A DNA stretch of 64,000 bases from Solibacillus sp. FSL W7-1464 (lineage in GTDB: Bacteria > Bacillota > Bacilli > Bacillales_A > Planococcaceae), in NCBI RefSeq assembly GCF_038004425.1, contig NZ_JBBORC010000001.1, forward strand, positions 969,001 through 1,033,000, given 5' to 3'. Both the position numbers and the translations under genes were made by a program. Shown piece after piece: positions 10,787 through 20,370 of the stretch. The notes below the pieces were generated by a model. That model saw only the letters and a program-made list of their open reading frames with translations, did no database searches and had not been told where the DNA came from. Position 1 is the stretch's first letter. The number at the start of each line of letters is the position of its first letter.

Positions 10787-11278
10787 ATGGCAATTAAAGA
10801 AGTAGTGAAAAACCCAGCAAATGTATTATCACAAAAAACGAGAGAAGTTGAAGTGATCGATGAATTTATCATTCAACTTTTAGATGATTTATATGACACG
10901 ATGGTAGAAAATGACGGTGTAGGAATCGCTGCACCCCAGATTAATGTTGATTTACGTGTAGCAATCGTAGAATTGGGCGAAGATATTTTAGAAATGATCA
11001 ACCCGATCGTAATTGAAACACGTGGTGAAGAAGAAGACGTGGAAGGCTGTTTAAGTTTCCCTGATCTGTTTGGTATGGTAAACCGTCCAACTTATGTGAA
11101 AATTGAAGCATCTGACCGTGAAGGACGCATTTATGAACTTGAAGCCGAAGACTTTGAGGCACGTTGTATTTTGCATGAAATCGATCATTTAGACGGCGTT
11201 TTATTTGATTCTAAAATGACACGTGTATTAACAGAGGAAGAAATAGAAGAGCTGTACGCGGACGCTGAGGAGGAATAA
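10787..11278 (+). CDS. def: Peptide deformylase
   Basis: A 163-residue metalloenzyme that removes the formyl group from new N-terminal methionines. All three motifs are present: GVGIAAPQ (about residue 44), EGCLSFP (about 85) and HEIDHLDG (about 129), giving the Cys and two His metal ligands. I chose ATG 10787, with AAAGAGG upstream; the frame is open back to 10763, where an ATG overlaps the priA stop but lacks a site. fmt follows after three bases. Confidence 0.95.
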   Translation: MAIKEVVKNPANVLSQKTREVEVIDEFIIQLLDDLYDTMVENDGVGIAAPQINVDLRVAIVELGEDILEMINPIVIETRGEEEDVEGCLSFPDLFGMVNRPTYVKIEASDREGRIYELEAEDFEARCILHEIDHLDGVLFDSKMTRVLTEEEIEELYADAEEE

Positions 11279-11281
11279 TCG

Positions 11282-12223
11282 ATGACAAAAATCGTATTTA
11301 TGGGAACACCTGCCTTTTCAGCACCAATTTTACGTATGCTTCATGAAGAAGGCTATGACATTGCAGCGGTTGTGACTCAGCCGGACCGTCCAGTTGGTCG
11401 AAAAAAAGTACTAACACCGCCACCTGTGAAAGAGGAAGCATTACAACTGGGTATACCGGTTATTCAGCCTGAAAAGCTGCGCGGTTCACAGGAGCTGGAA
11501 GAAATTTTGGCGTTAAATGCGGACCTTGTCGTAACGGCGGCATTTGGACAGATTTTGCCGAAAGAACTGCTTGATGCACCGCGATTGGGCTGTATAAATG
11601 TCCATGCGTCATTATTGCCTGCATACCGGGGTGGTGCACCGATTCATCAGTCAATTATTGATGGACAGTCAACAACAGGTGTCACAATTATGTATATGGC
11701 GGAAAAGCTTGATGCCGGGGATATTATTTCGCAACGGGAAATTGCCATTGAAGATACGGACAATACAGGCACAATGTTTGATAAATTAAGTGCGGTTGGT
11801 CGTGAACTATTAAAAGAAACAATGCCATCGATCATCGACGGAACAAATGCCCGCATTCCCCAAGATGAGTCACTCGTAACGTTTGCGCGCAATATTAGCC
11901 GCGAACAGGAGTTGATTGATTGGAATAATGAAGCGCGTGCATTGTATAATCAAGTACGCGGATTACACCCTTGGCCTGTTGCCTATACGACATTTGAAGG
12001 AGCTAACTTTAAAGTCTGGGCGGCAAAGGTTGGGGAAACTTCAACAAATGCTGCACCGGGAGAAGTCGTGAAAATCGAAAAAGATTACTTTGAAGTAGCG
12101 ACAGGTGATGGCGGTACATTAGCGCTGTATGATGTACAACCTGCAGGGAAGAAGCGTATGACAGCAGAAGAGTTTTTACGTGGTACGGGCTCGAAATTAC
12201 AGATTGGGGACCGTTTTGAATGA
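11282..12223 (+). CDS. fmt: Methionyl-tRNA formyltransferase
   Basis: A 313-residue enzyme that formylates initiator Met-tRNA using 10-formyltetrahydrofolate. The N-terminus [13 protein letters not shown], the folate-site segment with [16 protein letters not shown] (about residues 107-123) and [16 protein letters not shown] are family signatures; a C-terminal OB-like domain follows from about residue 205. GAGGAGG lies upstream. It is paired with def, whose product removes the same formyl group. It overlaps rsmB by four bases (ATGA). Confidence 0.97.
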   Translation: MTKIVFMGTPAFSAPILRMLHEEGYDIAAVVTQPDRPVGRKKVLTPPPVKEEALQLGIPVIQPEKLRGSQELEEILALNADLVVTAAFGQILPKELLDAPRLGCINVHASLLPAYRGGAPIHQSIIDGQSTTGVTIMYMAEKLDAGDIISQREIAIEDTDNTGTMFDKLSAVGRELLKETMPSIIDGTNARIPQDESLVTFARNISREQELIDWNNEARALYNQVRGLHPWPVAYTTFEGANFKVWAAKVGETSTNAAPGEVVKIEKDYFEVATGDGGTLALYDVQPAGKKRMTAEEFLRGTGSKLQIGDRFE

Positions 12224-13581
12224 GTAAAAAGAAACAAGTGATTTGGGACGGTAATGTTCGGGATGCCGCTTTAACGATTTTATTGACAGTCGACAAAAGC
12301 CAGGCATACAGCAATTTATTATTACACCAAACAATTGAGAAATATAAAATCGATGTAAAAGACCGTGGCCTGTTAACAGAGCTCACATATGGAACATTGC
12401 AGCATAAAATGACACTGGATTATTATCTGGAGCCATTTATCCGAGGTAAAGTGGATATTTGGGTGCGTTGGCTGTTGCGTATGTCGCTCTATCAAATGCA
12501 GTATTTAACGCGCATTCCTGCACACGCTGCAGTAAATGAAGCCGTGGAAATCGCAAAGCGTCGCGGCCATAAAGGGATTGCCTCAATGGTAAACGGTATT
12601 TTACGATCTATTTTACGTGAAGGTGTCCGTTCGACCGAGTTGATAAAAGATGCAAATGAGCGTCTTGCAGTCGAAACGAGTCATCCGCAGTGGCTTGTTG
12701 ACCGCTGGGTGGAAAGCTACGGCTATGATAAAACACGTGAAATGCTGTTAGAAAATAATATTGCACCACTGCAGACAGTACGTGTCAACACGACAAAAGC
12801 GACTGTCGAGCAAGTATTGACAACACTTGAACGTGAAGGTGTCAAAGCGCGCCGCAGTGAATATATACCCGAATGTCTGCATCTTGAAAGCGGGCAGGCT
12901 GCACGTACGGGAGCGTTCCGGAACGGGCTTATTACGATTCAGGATGAAAGCTCGATGCTTCCAGCAAAAGTGCTGAATCCGCAGCCAGGTATGAAAGTAC
13001 TCGATATGTGTGCAGCCCCAGGGGGAAAAACAACGCATCTTGCCGAAGTCATGAAAAACGAAGGCTCAATTTTAGCGACCGATCTTCATCCGAAAAAATT
13101 GGATTTAATCGAGGAAAATGTCGCGCGTCTAGGGTTGAATATTATCGAAACAGCCCCGCTTGACGGAAGAAAAGCAGCAGACTTTTTACAGAAGGAAAGC
13201 TATGATGCGATTCTTGTTGACGCGCCATGCTCAGGTTTGGGCGTAATGCGACGAAAACCGGATATTAAATATACGAAACGCGAAGAAGATTTGGAGAGCC
13301 TGCAAACAATTCAGCTTTCGATTTTAAATAATGCAGTCCAGCTATTGAAACAAGACGGACGACTAGTATATTCAACATGTACAGTAGACCGTAGTGAAAA
13401 TGAAGGGACGGTACAAGCCTTCCTAAAAGAGCACCCTGAAATGAACTTGGTGCCAATTGAAAATTTACCGACACAACTAGAAGCGAAAGAGCAAGACGGG
13501 ATGCTGCAAGTATTCCCGCAAGATATAGGCAGTGACGGATTTTTCGTAGCTGCATTCGTAAAAAAAGGAGCGTCCAATTAA
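12220..13581 (+). CDS. rsmB: 16S rRNA (cytosine-967 C5) methyltransferase RsmB (Sun)
   Basis: A 453-residue SAM-dependent RNA methyltransferase. The N-terminal NusB-like domain (about residues 1-150) carries [16 protein letters not shown]. The C-terminal methyltransferase domain has the SAM motif [17 protein letters not shown] (about residue 262) and the catalytic [16 protein letters not shown] (about 330), with the second cysteine in [11 protein letters not shown] (about 384). The start overlaps the fmt stop, so translation is coupled. B. subtilis has the same def-fmt-sun-yloN order. Confidence 0.95.
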   Translation: MSKKKQVIWDGNVRDAALTILLTVDKSQAYSNLLLHQTIEKYKIDVKDRGLLTELTYGTLQHKMTLDYYLEPFIRGKVDIWVRWLLRMSLYQMQYLTRIPAHAAVNEAVEIAKRRGHKGIASMVNGILRSILREGVRSTELIKDANERLAVETSHPQWLVDRWVESYGYDKTREMLLENNIAPLQTVRVNTTKATVEQVLTTLEREGVKARRSEYIPECLHLESGQAARTGAFRNGLITIQDESSMLPAKVLNPQPGMKVLDMCAAPGGKTTHLAEVMKNEGSILATDLHPKKLDLIEENVARLGLNIIETAPLDGRKAADFLQKESYDAILVDAPCSGLGVMRRKPDIKYTKREEDLESLQTIQLSILNNAVQLLKQDGRLVYSTCTVDRSENEGTVQAFLKEHPEMNLVPIENLPTQLEAKEQDGMLQVFPQDIGSDGFFVAAFVKKGASN

Positions 13582-13584
13582 CTA

Positions 13585-14733
13585 ATGGAGCAAGAACAAT
13601 TAAAACAATTTGATGAACGAATTCAGGATTTAGTGGAAGAAACAGCAGATAAGCCGGTACGTCGTGCGAAAAAAGAAAAGCCTCAGTTAAAACCTTCGAT
13701 CTATTCATTACGTCTGGATGAAATGAAGGAATGGCTTACAGCAAATGGAGAAAAGGCTTTCCGTGCAGCGCAAATTTATGAATGGCTTTATGAAAAGCGT
13801 GTCCAAACATTTGAAGAAATGTCGAACTTGCCAAAAGCATTGCGTGAAAAGCTTGAAACCGAGTTTGCTTTAACGACACTGTCGACGATTATTAAGCAGG
13901 AATCAAAAGACGGTACGATCAAGTTTTTATTCCAGCTGCAGGACGGCTATTCAATTGAAACAGTTTTGATGCGACATGAATACGGGAATTCGATTTGTGT
14001 AACGACTCAAGTAGGCTGCCGTATCGGCTGTACATTCTGTGCCTCTACGTTAGGTGGCTTGAAGCGTCATTTAATGGCTGGAGAAATTGTCGAGCAGGTC
14101 GTAAAAGTACAACAACAGCTTGATGAAACAGAAGAACGTGTATCATCAATCGTAATTATGGGGATCGGTGAGCCGTTTGATAACTATGATGCAATGATGA
14201 ACTTCCTTAAAATTATGAACGATGATAAAGGATTAAACATCGGGGCCCGTCATATTACGGTTTCGACTTCGGGAATCGTACCGAAAATCTATGAATTCGC
14301 AGATGAAGGTATGCAAATTAACTTTGCGGTTTCTCTGCACGCACCAAACCAGGAAGCGCGTCAGAAATTAATGCCGATTGCCAAAGCATATAAATTAGAG
14401 GAATTGATGGAAGCAGTAAAATACTATACGAAGAAAACAGGACGTCGTGTCACATTTGAATACGGTTTAATGTCAGGTCAAAATGATACAGAAGAAGTAG
14501 CATTGGAACTGGCGAAGCTGATCAAAAATGTTAAATGTCATGTTAACTTGATTCCGATTAACTACGTGCCGGAGCGTGATTATATACGTACATCACGCAG
14601 CAAAATTTTTGCTTTCGAAAGAACGCTTAAGGAGCAGGGGATTAACGTAACAATCCGCCGTGAGCAAGGTGCAGATATTGCAGCTGCATGTGGCCAGTTA
14701 CGTGCACAGGAACGATCACACGAAACAAAGTAG
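13585..14733 (+). CDS. rlmN: 23S rRNA (adenine-2503 C2) methyltransferase RlmN
   Basis: A 382-residue radical SAM enzyme that methylates A2503 in 23S rRNA and also acts on tRNA. The iron-sulphur cluster motif CRIGCTFC has Cys at about residues 145, 149 and 152. [13 protein letters not shown] and the C-terminal [19 protein letters not shown] are family signatures, the last with a catalytic Cys. The start at 13585 has GGAG but with a long 14-base gap, so the exact start is less sure; the first 30 residues are charged and poorly conserved. Confidence 0.95.
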   Translation: MEQEQLKQFDERIQDLVEETADKPVRRAKKEKPQLKPSIYSLRLDEMKEWLTANGEKAFRAAQIYEWLYEKRVQTFEEMSNLPKALREKLETEFALTTLSTIIKQESKDGTIKFLFQLQDGYSIETVLMRHEYGNSICVTTQVGCRIGCTFCASTLGGLKRHLMAGEIVEQVVKVQQQLDETEERVSSIVIMGIGEPFDNYDAMMNFLKIMNDDKGLNIGARHITVSTSGIVPKIYEFADEGMQINFAVSLHAPNQEARQKLMPIAKAYKLEELMEAVKYYTKKTGRRVTFEYGLMSGQNDTEEVALELAKLIKNVKCHVNLIPINYVPERDYIRTSRSKIFAFERTLKEQGINVTIRREQGADIAAACGQLRAQERSHETK

Positions 14734-14743
14734 GTGGATTATA

Positions 14744-15490
14744 GTGAACTTTACAGTGGAAAGTGATATTGGGTTAAAGCGAAAAATAAATGAAGATCGG
14801 GCCGCGTTTTTAGAGCGCCCCGATCATTTTAAGCTTGCGATTTTAGCAGATGGTATGGGTGGTCATAATGCTGGTGATGTAGCGAGTGAAATGGTTATTA
14901 CCGAAATGCATGCACTCTTCAAACAGGAGAATGCAGAAAGTTTTGCAACAAAACAGTTAAAACTGGAATGGCTGCGAAATGCGGTGTCGCATATCAATCA
15001 GAAAATATATCATTACTCATTAACACATGAAAATTGCCAAGGTATGGGTACGACTATGATCGCTGTGTTGCTTGACAAGAATGATTGCACGATAAGCCAT
15101 GTCGGCGACAGTCGTGTATACCATATTACAAACGAAACAGTAAAGTTAGTAACGCGTGATCATTCTTATGTAAATATTTTATTGGAAAATGGAGAAATTA
15201 GTGAAGAAGAGGCACAAAACCATCCACAACGGAACTTTATTTTAAAAGCTCTCGGTACAGAGATTTCGATTGAACCTGATTTTTATGAAATGACATTATC
15301 AAATGAGGCCTTTTTACTCATTTGTTCTGACGGGTTAAGTAATAAACTATCCACAGAGGAAATGGGCGAGATCATTACAAAGCCGGCTTCCGTTCAGGAA
15401 AAAGGAAAAGAATTGGTTCAAATTGCAAATGATCGTGGCGGAGAAGATAATATTTCCCTTATCTTAATGACAACGGTGCAGGAGGTGTAA
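14744..15490 (+). CDS. prpC: PP2C-family protein phosphatase PrpC
   Basis: A 248-residue metal-dependent Ser/Thr phosphatase that reverses phosphorylation by the neighbouring kinase PrkC. The order of motifs is typical: SDIGLKRKINEDRA near the start, LADGMGGHNAGDVAS (about residues 38-52, with metal-binding Asp and Gly), GTTMIAV, SHVGDSRVYHI, CSDGLSN and GGEDNISLIL at the end. I set the start at GTG 14744, after AGGTGG; the frame is open further upstream, but only across the end of rlmN. prkC starts two bases after the stop. Confidence 0.95.
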   Translation: MNFTVESDIGLKRKINEDRAAFLERPDHFKLAILADGMGGHNAGDVASEMVITEMHALFKQENAESFATKQLKLEWLRNAVSHINQKIYHYSLTHENCQGMGTTMIAVLLDKNDCTISHVGDSRVYHITNETVKLVTRDHSYVNILLENGEISEEEAQNHPQRNFILKALGTEISIEPDFYEMTLSNEAFLLICSDGLSNKLSTEEMGEIITKPASVQEKGKELVQIANDRGGEDNISLILMTTVQEV

Positions 15491-15492
15491 CA

Positions 15493-17460
15493 ATGCTAGT
15501 AGGAAAACATATAAGTGGCCGTTATAAAATTTTAAAATTAATTGGCGGAGGCGGGATGTCAAATGTTTATTTGGCACACGACATCATTTTAAGTCGTGAC
15601 GTCGCAATTAAAATTTTGCGTTATGATCTATCAAATGAAGAAGAATTGCACCGTCGTTTCCAGCGAGAAGCATTGTCTGCAACAAGTTTGACTAATCCTA
15701 ATATCGTAAGCATCTATGATGTTGGCGAAGATGCGGATATGCACTATATTGTTATGGAATATATTAAAGGGAAAACATTAAAACAATACATACAAGAGTT
15801 TTCGCCTTTATCTGCAGCGCGAAGTGTCCATATTATGAAGCAGCTAACATCTGCGATTGCCCATGCACATGAAAACGGTATTATTCATCGAGATATAAAG
15901 CCTCAAAATATATTGATGGACGAAGAAGGCAATGTGAAAGTTACTGATTTCGGTATTGCGACATCGCTTGGAGCAACAAGCTTTACACAAACAAACTCTG
16001 TCATCGGAACCGTCCATTATTTATCACCGGAGCAGGCGCGCGGCGGTTTGGCAACGATGAAGTCCGATATATATGCACTGGGAATTGTTTTTTACGAGCT
16101 TTTAACAGGAGAATTACCGTTTTCCGGAGAATCTGCTGTATCCATAGCGCTAAAGCATTTACAGGCGGAAACACCGTCAGTTCGTGAATTCGATGCAAGC
16201 ATTCCGCAAAGCGTGGAAAATATCGTACTAAAAGCAACAGCAAAAGATCAAAATCACCGTTACAGCGATGCAGAAGAGATGGAAGAAGATTTAAATTCCT
16301 GCTTATCTTTGCAACGGATGAATGAACCTAAATTTGTGCCGCCGGTCGATGATGGGGCGACAAAGCTGATTCCGATTATAAAAGATCCTAAGCCTGTACC
16401 TGTCCCGGTTCCGGAGCCATCTACCGGAATAACGGAACAAACCGTCCGGATCGATGCAAAACCGCCAGTCAAGGAAGAACCAAAGCCATCAAAGCCAAAA
16501 AAGAAAAAGAAAAAATGGCCGCTAATCGTGGGGCTATTAGTTCTTTTAACAATTGGTGCAGTAGTAGCTGCTGTTCTTCTGACTCCAAATAGAGTCGTCG
16601 TAGAAGATGTGACGGATATGACGGTAGAAGAAGCCATTCGAATTTTAGAAGAGCAAGGTTTCGTTATCGGGGAACAAGAAGAACGCAATAATGAAGAGAT
16701 TGAATCCGGAAATATCATTGAAACAAATCCGCAAGCTGGTCGGGAACGTGATAAAGGCACTACAGTGGATTTAATTGTCAGTATCGGCAAGGAATTGACA
16801 AAGATGGAGGACTTCGTCGGTAAGCACCGTGATGAGGTAATGGATGCTTTAGAAGAATTTAACGATACAGAATTCAGAGAGGAATATTCTTCCGAGCATG
16901 CAGCAGGTGTGATTATCGCTCAGGAACCTGAAGCCGGAGAGGAAATTCATGTCAGTGAGACGGATGTTGTATTAACGGTCAGTAGAGGACAAGAGCAAGT
17001 AACAGTGCGTGATTTAATGGCGTTTAACGAAGCAAACCGTACAGAATATGAAAAAAGCTCAGGTTTTATAGTGAATGAAACAGGCGAAGAGTATTCAGAT
17101 AGACCTGCAGGTGAAGTAATCAGACAAACACCAAAAGCAGGCACAAAGCTTGAAAAAGGCGGCACAATTAATGTCGTCATCTCGAAAGGTCCGAAAGCAA
17201 AACAGGAAAAGTTCTATACAAATACAATAGAAATTCCATACGAGCCTTTTGAAGAAGGAATGGAACAAACAGTATCCATTTACATTCAGGATAAAACACA
17301 TACGATGGCAGAACCTTTCGATACGATAACAATAACTGAAGACACTGTCTATACAATTAAGCTGTTAATTGTTGAAGGGGACAAAGCAGCCTATCAGGTT
17401 GTACGGGATAACAATGTAATCGAAAATAAAACAGTTACGTATGAAGAGTTGCCGGAATAA
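15493..17460 (+). CDS. prkC: Membrane Ser/Thr protein kinase with PASTA domains, PrkC
   Basis: A 655-residue receptor kinase that senses cell-wall fragments and, in Bacillus spores, promotes germination. The cytoplasmic kinase domain has the glycine loop GGGGMSNVYLAHD (about residue 18), Lys in VAIKIL (about 40), HRDIKPQN (about 132) and DFG (about 153). A Pro-rich linker and a run of lysines precede one transmembrane helix (about residues 341-363). Three PASTA repeats follow outside (starting near 370, 436 and 503), then a C-terminal segment of about 80 residues. GGAGGTG lies upstream. Confidence 0.96.
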   Translation: MLVGKHISGRYKILKLIGGGGMSNVYLAHDIILSRDVAIKILRYDLSNEEELHRRFQREALSATSLTNPNIVSIYDVGEDADMHYIVMEYIKGKTLKQYIQEFSPLSAARSVHIMKQLTSAIAHAHENGIIHRDIKPQNILMDEEGNVKVTDFGIATSLGATSFTQTNSVIGTVHYLSPEQARGGLATMKSDIYALGIVFYELLTGELPFSGESAVSIALKHLQAETPSVREFDASIPQSVENIVLKATAKDQNHRYSDAEEMEEDLNSCLSLQRMNEPKFVPPVDDGATKLIPIIKDPKPVPVPVPEPSTGITEQTVRIDAKPPVKEEPKPSKPKKKKKKWPLIVGLLVLLTIGAVVAAVLLTPNRVVVEDVTDMTVEEAIRILEEQGFVIGEQEERNNEEIESGNIIETNPQAGRERDKGTTVDLIVSIGKELTKMEDFVGKHRDEVMDALEEFNDTEFREEYSSEHAAGVIIAQEPEAGEEIHVSETDVVLTVSRGQEQVTVRDLMAFNEANRTEYEKSSGFIVNETGEEYSDRPAGEVIRQTPKAGTKLEKGGTINVVISKGPKAKQEKFYTNTIEIPYEPFEEGMEQTVSIYIQDKTHTMAEPFDTITITEDTVYTIKLLIVEGDKAAYQVVRDNNVIENKTVTYEELPE

Positions 17461-17471
17461 GGAGGAATTGG

Positions 17472-18353
17472 ATGGCGCAAGCCCAAATTCGAAAAGCATT
17501 AAGCGGATATTATTATGTTGAAAAAGACGGTGTTTTAATTCAATGCCGTGCTCGTGGGATTTTCCGCAATCGCGGAGAATCTCCACTTGTCGGCGATTTT
17601 GTGGAATACTCCTATGATGGGGAATCGGATGGTTCCATCGATAAAATTCTGGAACGAAACAATGAACTTGTTCGACCGCCGATTGCGAATGTGGACCAGG
17701 CATTATTAGTGTTTTCCGCAAAAGAACCTGATTTTAATACAGTATTGCTCGACCGGTTTTTAGTCGTACTCGAGTCGTTCCATGTGCAGCCGATCATTAT
17801 TTTAACAAAGATGGATTTAATGAATGATGCAGAACGTGCGCATTTACAAACATATATCGACGACTATAAAGAAATCGGCTATGAGATTATTGAAACTTAT
17901 ATTGATGATCCAACATTACTGGAAACGATCAAACCATACTTGCAGGAAAAAACATCGGTGCTTGCGGGACAGTCAGGTGTTGGAAAGTCTACATTACTAA
18001 ACACATTACTTCCTGAGCTTGATTTGAAAACAGGTATTATTTCAAAAAGTTTAGGACGCGGGAAACATACAACGCGCCATGTAGAGCTTATTGAAGTGTG
18101 CGGCGGACTATTGGCAGATACACCGGGATTCAGTTCTTTCGATTTTGAAATGATAGAAAAAGAAGAGCTGACATCTTGTTTACCAGAGTTCGAACGAATT
18201 AGCGAGAATTGTAAGTTCCGTGGCTGCCTGCATATAAAAGAACCGAAATGTGCAGTAAAACAAGCGGTAGAAACCGGTGAAATCCGTTCGTACCGCTATG
18301 AGCATTACGAACAAATTTTACAAGAAATTATTGACCGAAAGCCGAGGTATTAG
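17472..18353 (+). CDS. rsgA: Ribosome small-subunit GTPase RsgA (CpgA/YloQ)
   Basis: A 293-residue circularly permuted GTPase that helps mature the 30S subunit. The order is OB-fold N-terminal domain, then G4 ILTKMDL, then the P-loop GQSGVGKSTLLN (about residue 165), then G3 DTPGFSSF, which shows the permutation. The zinc site C-x4-C-x-H-x5-C lies near residue 247-260 (CKFRGCLHIKEPKC). AAGGAGG is upstream. It follows prkC; its B. subtilis homologue is a PrkC substrate, which fits the position. Confidence 0.96.
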   Translation: MAQAQIRKALSGYYYVEKDGVLIQCRARGIFRNRGESPLVGDFVEYSYDGESDGSIDKILERNNELVRPPIANVDQALLVFSAKEPDFNTVLLDRFLVVLESFHVQPIIILTKMDLMNDAERAHLQTYIDDYKEIGYEIIETYIDDPTLLETIKPYLQEKTSVLAGQSGVGKSTLLNTLLPELDLKTGIISKSLGRGKHTTRHVELIEVCGGLLADTPGFSSFDFEMIEKEELTSCLPEFERISENCKFRGCLHIKEPKCAVKQAVETGEIRSYRYEHYEQILQEIIDRKPRY

Positions 18354-18355
18354 AC

Positions 18356-19021
18356 ATGATTAAAATTGCACCATCAATTTTAGCAGCAGACTTTGCAAAG
18401 CTGGGACAAGAGGTAAAAGAAGTAGAAGCAGCAGGAGCCGAATTGATTCATATCGATGTTATGGACGGCCATTTTGTGCCGAATATTTCATTTGGTGCGA
18501 TCGCATTGGAAGCAATTCGTCCTCTTTCCACATTACCGATGGACGTGCATTTAATGATTGAAAATCCGGACCAGTACATTGAACAATTTGCGAAAGCCGG
18601 CGCAGACTACATTACAGTACATGTTGAAGCATGCCGCCATTTGCACCGTACGATTCAGTTAATCCGTTCATATGGTGTGAAACCGGGTGTTGTATTAAAT
18701 CCGCATACGCCGATTGAGTCGATTCAGCATATTTTGGAGGATATTGATATGGTGCTGTTTATGACGGTGAACCCAGGCTTTGGCGGGCAAAAGTTCATTG
18801 AATCGGTTGTGCCGAAAGTTGAAGCATTATCGAACATCATTAAAGAACGTGGCCTGAATATCGAAATTGAAATTGACGGCGGAATTAACGCTGAAACAAT
18901 CGTACCTTGTGCAAAAGCAGGTGCAACGGTTTTTGTTGCCGGTTCAGCTATTTACAGTAAAGAAGATCGCGCAAAAGCTTTACAGGAAATCAAACAAGCA
19001 GGATTAGCGGCAATTCAGTGA
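18356..19021 (+). CDS. rpe: Ribulose-phosphate 3-epimerase
   Basis: A 221-residue TIM-barrel enzyme that interconverts ribulose 5-phosphate and xylulose 5-phosphate in the pentose phosphate pathway. Signatures are IAPSILAADF, HIDVMDGHFVPNIS (catalytic Asp and metal-binding His) and MTVNPGFGGQKFI; the second catalytic Asp is in EIDGGIN. It starts two bases after rsgA and its stop overlaps the GTG start of thiN. Confidence 0.97.
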   Translation: MIKIAPSILAADFAKLGQEVKEVEAAGAELIHIDVMDGHFVPNISFGAIALEAIRPLSTLPMDVHLMIENPDQYIEQFAKAGADYITVHVEACRHLHRTIQLIRSYGVKPGVVLNPHTPIESIQHILEDIDMVLFMTVNPGFGGQKFIESVVPKVEALSNIIKERGLNIEIEIDGGINAETIVPCAKAGATVFVAGSAIYSKEDRAKALQEIKQAGLAAIQ

Positions 19022-19647
19022 TTGTGGCAATCTGCTCAGGCGGCCCCGTTCACGAGGTCGCCTTTTCTTTAACACCGGATATATGGGTCGGAGTCGACCG
19101 GGGGGCATTGTATTTGGTGGATAAAGGGATACAGCCGCATAGCATTGTCGGCGATTTTGATTCCATTACAGCAGAGGAATTTGCGCGGATTTCCGAAGTT
19201 GTAGACCATGTTGAACAGTTTCAGGCGGAAAAAGATGAGACGGATACAGACTTGGCTTTGCAGAAGGCGCTTACATATGAACCGCAGGAAGTTTTTTTGA
19301 CGGGTGTCACAGGCGGGCGCCTAGATCATTACGAGGCGACTCTAAGATCTGTTTTTCTTATGCAGCAGCAGTATCCTCACATTACTTTTAAAATCATTAA
19401 TTCTCATAATATTATTCAATTTTTACTGCCGGGCGAACATATTTTGACAGAAGACCATTATTCCTATATATCCTTTTTCGCTTACGGGAAGACTCTTGAG
19501 AACGTTACGTTGCGTGGGGTTAAATATGAAACGACAGATGAAGTGATTGAGCAGGGGACAACGCGTTTCACAAGCAATGAAATAATAGGTACAGGGTCTA
19601 TTTCATTTAGGGAAGGCATATGTTTAATGATAAAGAGTAAAGATTAA
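19018..19647 (+). CDS. thiN: Thiamine pyrophosphokinase ThiN
   Basis: A 209-residue enzyme that makes thiamine pyrophosphate from thiamine and ATP. Conserved motifs are SIVGDFDSI, the acidic stretch EKDETDTDLALQKAL and TGVTGGRLDHYEA. The start is GTG 19018 in a GTGA overlap with the rpe stop; no ATG fits. In B. subtilis the order rpe-thiN-spoVM is the same. Confidence 0.95.
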   Translation: MIVAICSGGPVHEVAFSLTPDIWVGVDRGALYLVDKGIQPHSIVGDFDSITAEEFARISEVVDHVEQFQAEKDETDTDLALQKALTYEPQEVFLTGVTGGRLDHYEATLRSVFLMQQQYPHITFKIINSHNIIQFLLPGEHILTEDHYSYISFFAYGKTLENVTLRGVKYETTDEVIEQGTTRFTSNEIIGTGSISFREGICLMIKSKD

Positions 19648-19659
19648 GGAGGAACAACG

Positions 19660-19752
19660 CTGAAAGTATATACATTCCAAATGCCTAAGTGGTTAAGCGG
19701 TGTGGCAAGAGGTTGCGTGAAGTTGTTTCGTAGAGATAAGAAAGAAAAATAA
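19660..19752 (+). CDS. spoVM: Stage V sporulation protein SpoVM, CTG start
   Basis: A 30-residue amphipathic peptide that marks the convex forespore membrane and anchors SpoIVA for coat assembly. Read from CTG it is (M)KVYTFQMPKWLSGVARGC followed by VKLFRRDKKEK. It aligns without gaps to B. subtilis SpoVM over 26 residues and keeps Lys2, Tyr4, Thr5, Pro9, Lys10, Leu12, Gly14, Arg17, Phe23, Arg24 and Asp26, plus four extra residues. AAGGAGG lies seven bases before the CTG. There is no ATG, GTG or TTG at that place; the first ATG is codon 8, which would remove the conserved front part. The context after thiN and before rpmB is the B. subtilis order. Confidence 0.9.
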   Translation: MKVYTFQMPKWLSGVARGCVKLFRRDKKEK

Positions 19753-19762
19753 AGATCCAGGC

Positions 19763-19798
19763 TACAGCTCATAGCGATTTTATGGGCTGTATTTTTTT
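19763..19798 (+). terminator. Rho-independent terminator after spoVM
   Basis: Arms TACAGCTCATA (19763-19773) and TATGGGCTGTA (19781-19791) pair with one G-U and are followed by seven T. Confidence 0.9.
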
Positions 19799-19858
19799 GT
19801 TAAGGAAATTATACTACCGCACTATGGATAACCTGGAAATGAGTTTTTGTCCCTGTCC

Positions 19859-19886
19859 AGCATGCCGCAAGGACGCGGCGTTATGC
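19859..19886. other. GC-rich stem-loop of unknown role between spoVM and rpmB
   Basis: GCAT pairs with ATGC and GCCGC with GCGGC around an AAGGAC loop, with a 3-base bulge. The surrounding stretch (about 19845-19915) is clearly richer in GC than the flanks and lies between two terminators, so no obvious transcript reads it. I see no reading frame in it. Confidence 0.4.
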
Positions 19887-19930
19887 CCCCTAGTAGTTGA
19901 CGGGCGCTTTTGTTCATTCTTTGCATAAAA

Positions 19931-19960
19931 ATAGAGTACCAGCAATTGCTGGTACTCTAT
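19931..19960 (-). terminator. Rho-independent terminator of rpmB
   Basis: A perfect 30-base palindrome (minus and plus strand both begin ATAGAGTACC) lies just after the rpmB stop on the minus strand and is followed there by TTTTATGC. It forms a very stable hairpin. Confidence 0.85.
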
Positions 19961-19966
19961 ACGCGA

Positions 19967-20155
19967 TTATACGCGTTCGATTTTACCTGATTTTAAAGCA
20001 CGAGCAGAAACCCATACACGTTTTGGCTTACCGTCAACTAAGATACGAACTTTTTGAAGGTTAGCACCCCAAGTACGTTTGTTAGCGTTCATAGCGTGTG
20101 AACGGTTGTTGCCTGTACGAGCTTTACGGCCAGTAATTACGCATTGTTTTGGCAT
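19967..20155 (-). CDS. rpmB: 50S ribosomal protein L28
   Basis: A 62-residue ribosomal protein, nearly identical in layout to B. subtilis L28: [19 protein letters not shown], then [19 protein letters not shown], then [10 protein letters not shown]. It has one Cys only and no CxxC pairs, so it is the zinc-independent form. AAGGAGGAA precedes the ATG on the minus strand. It is the only ribosomal gene in the window on this strand; B. subtilis also has it reversed relative to spoVM. Confidence 0.97.
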   Translation of the reverse strand: MPKQCVITGRKARTGNNRSHAMNANKRTWGANLQKVRILVDGKPKRVWVSARALKSGKIERV

Positions 20156-20181
20156 TGTAAAATTCCTCCTTACAGCTGAAT

Positions 20182-20242
20182 CTGAAATCTTTATTTCAGT
20201 TCGTTATTTCACATACCATAATAATTTAACACACAGAATCAA
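20182..20242 (-). promoter_or_regulatory. Putative rpmB promoter and 5'-leader hairpin
   Basis: On the minus strand TTGATT (20237-20242) and TATGGT (20215-20220) are spaced by 16 bases. Downstream, CTGAAAT and ATTTCAG (20182-20199) form a small hairpin in the leader just before the ribosome binding site. Promoter match is moderate. Confidence 0.4.
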
Positions 20243-20370
20243 TGAGTGCAAGACATTTTGCATAACCTTTCAAGAAAAAAACCTTTACACCCCATTTTGC
20301 TTAATCGTGATTAAAAACTTCCTGGAAAAGGTAATGTACTATAGAATCTAATTATTTGGGGGATACGGTT

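Noticed and set aside
16260-16790. 176-codon open frame on the minus strand over prkC
   Set aside because: Antisense to the prkC linker and membrane region; the Phe run is the complement of the Lys run. No ribosome site.
18356-19020. TPP riboswitch ahead of thiN
   Set aside because: thiN overlaps rpe and has no leader; a riboswitch has no room.
20079-20351. 90-codon + strand frame overlapping rpmB start and its promoter
   Set aside because: It covers the antisense of rpmB and the shared promoter region; composition is not coding-like.
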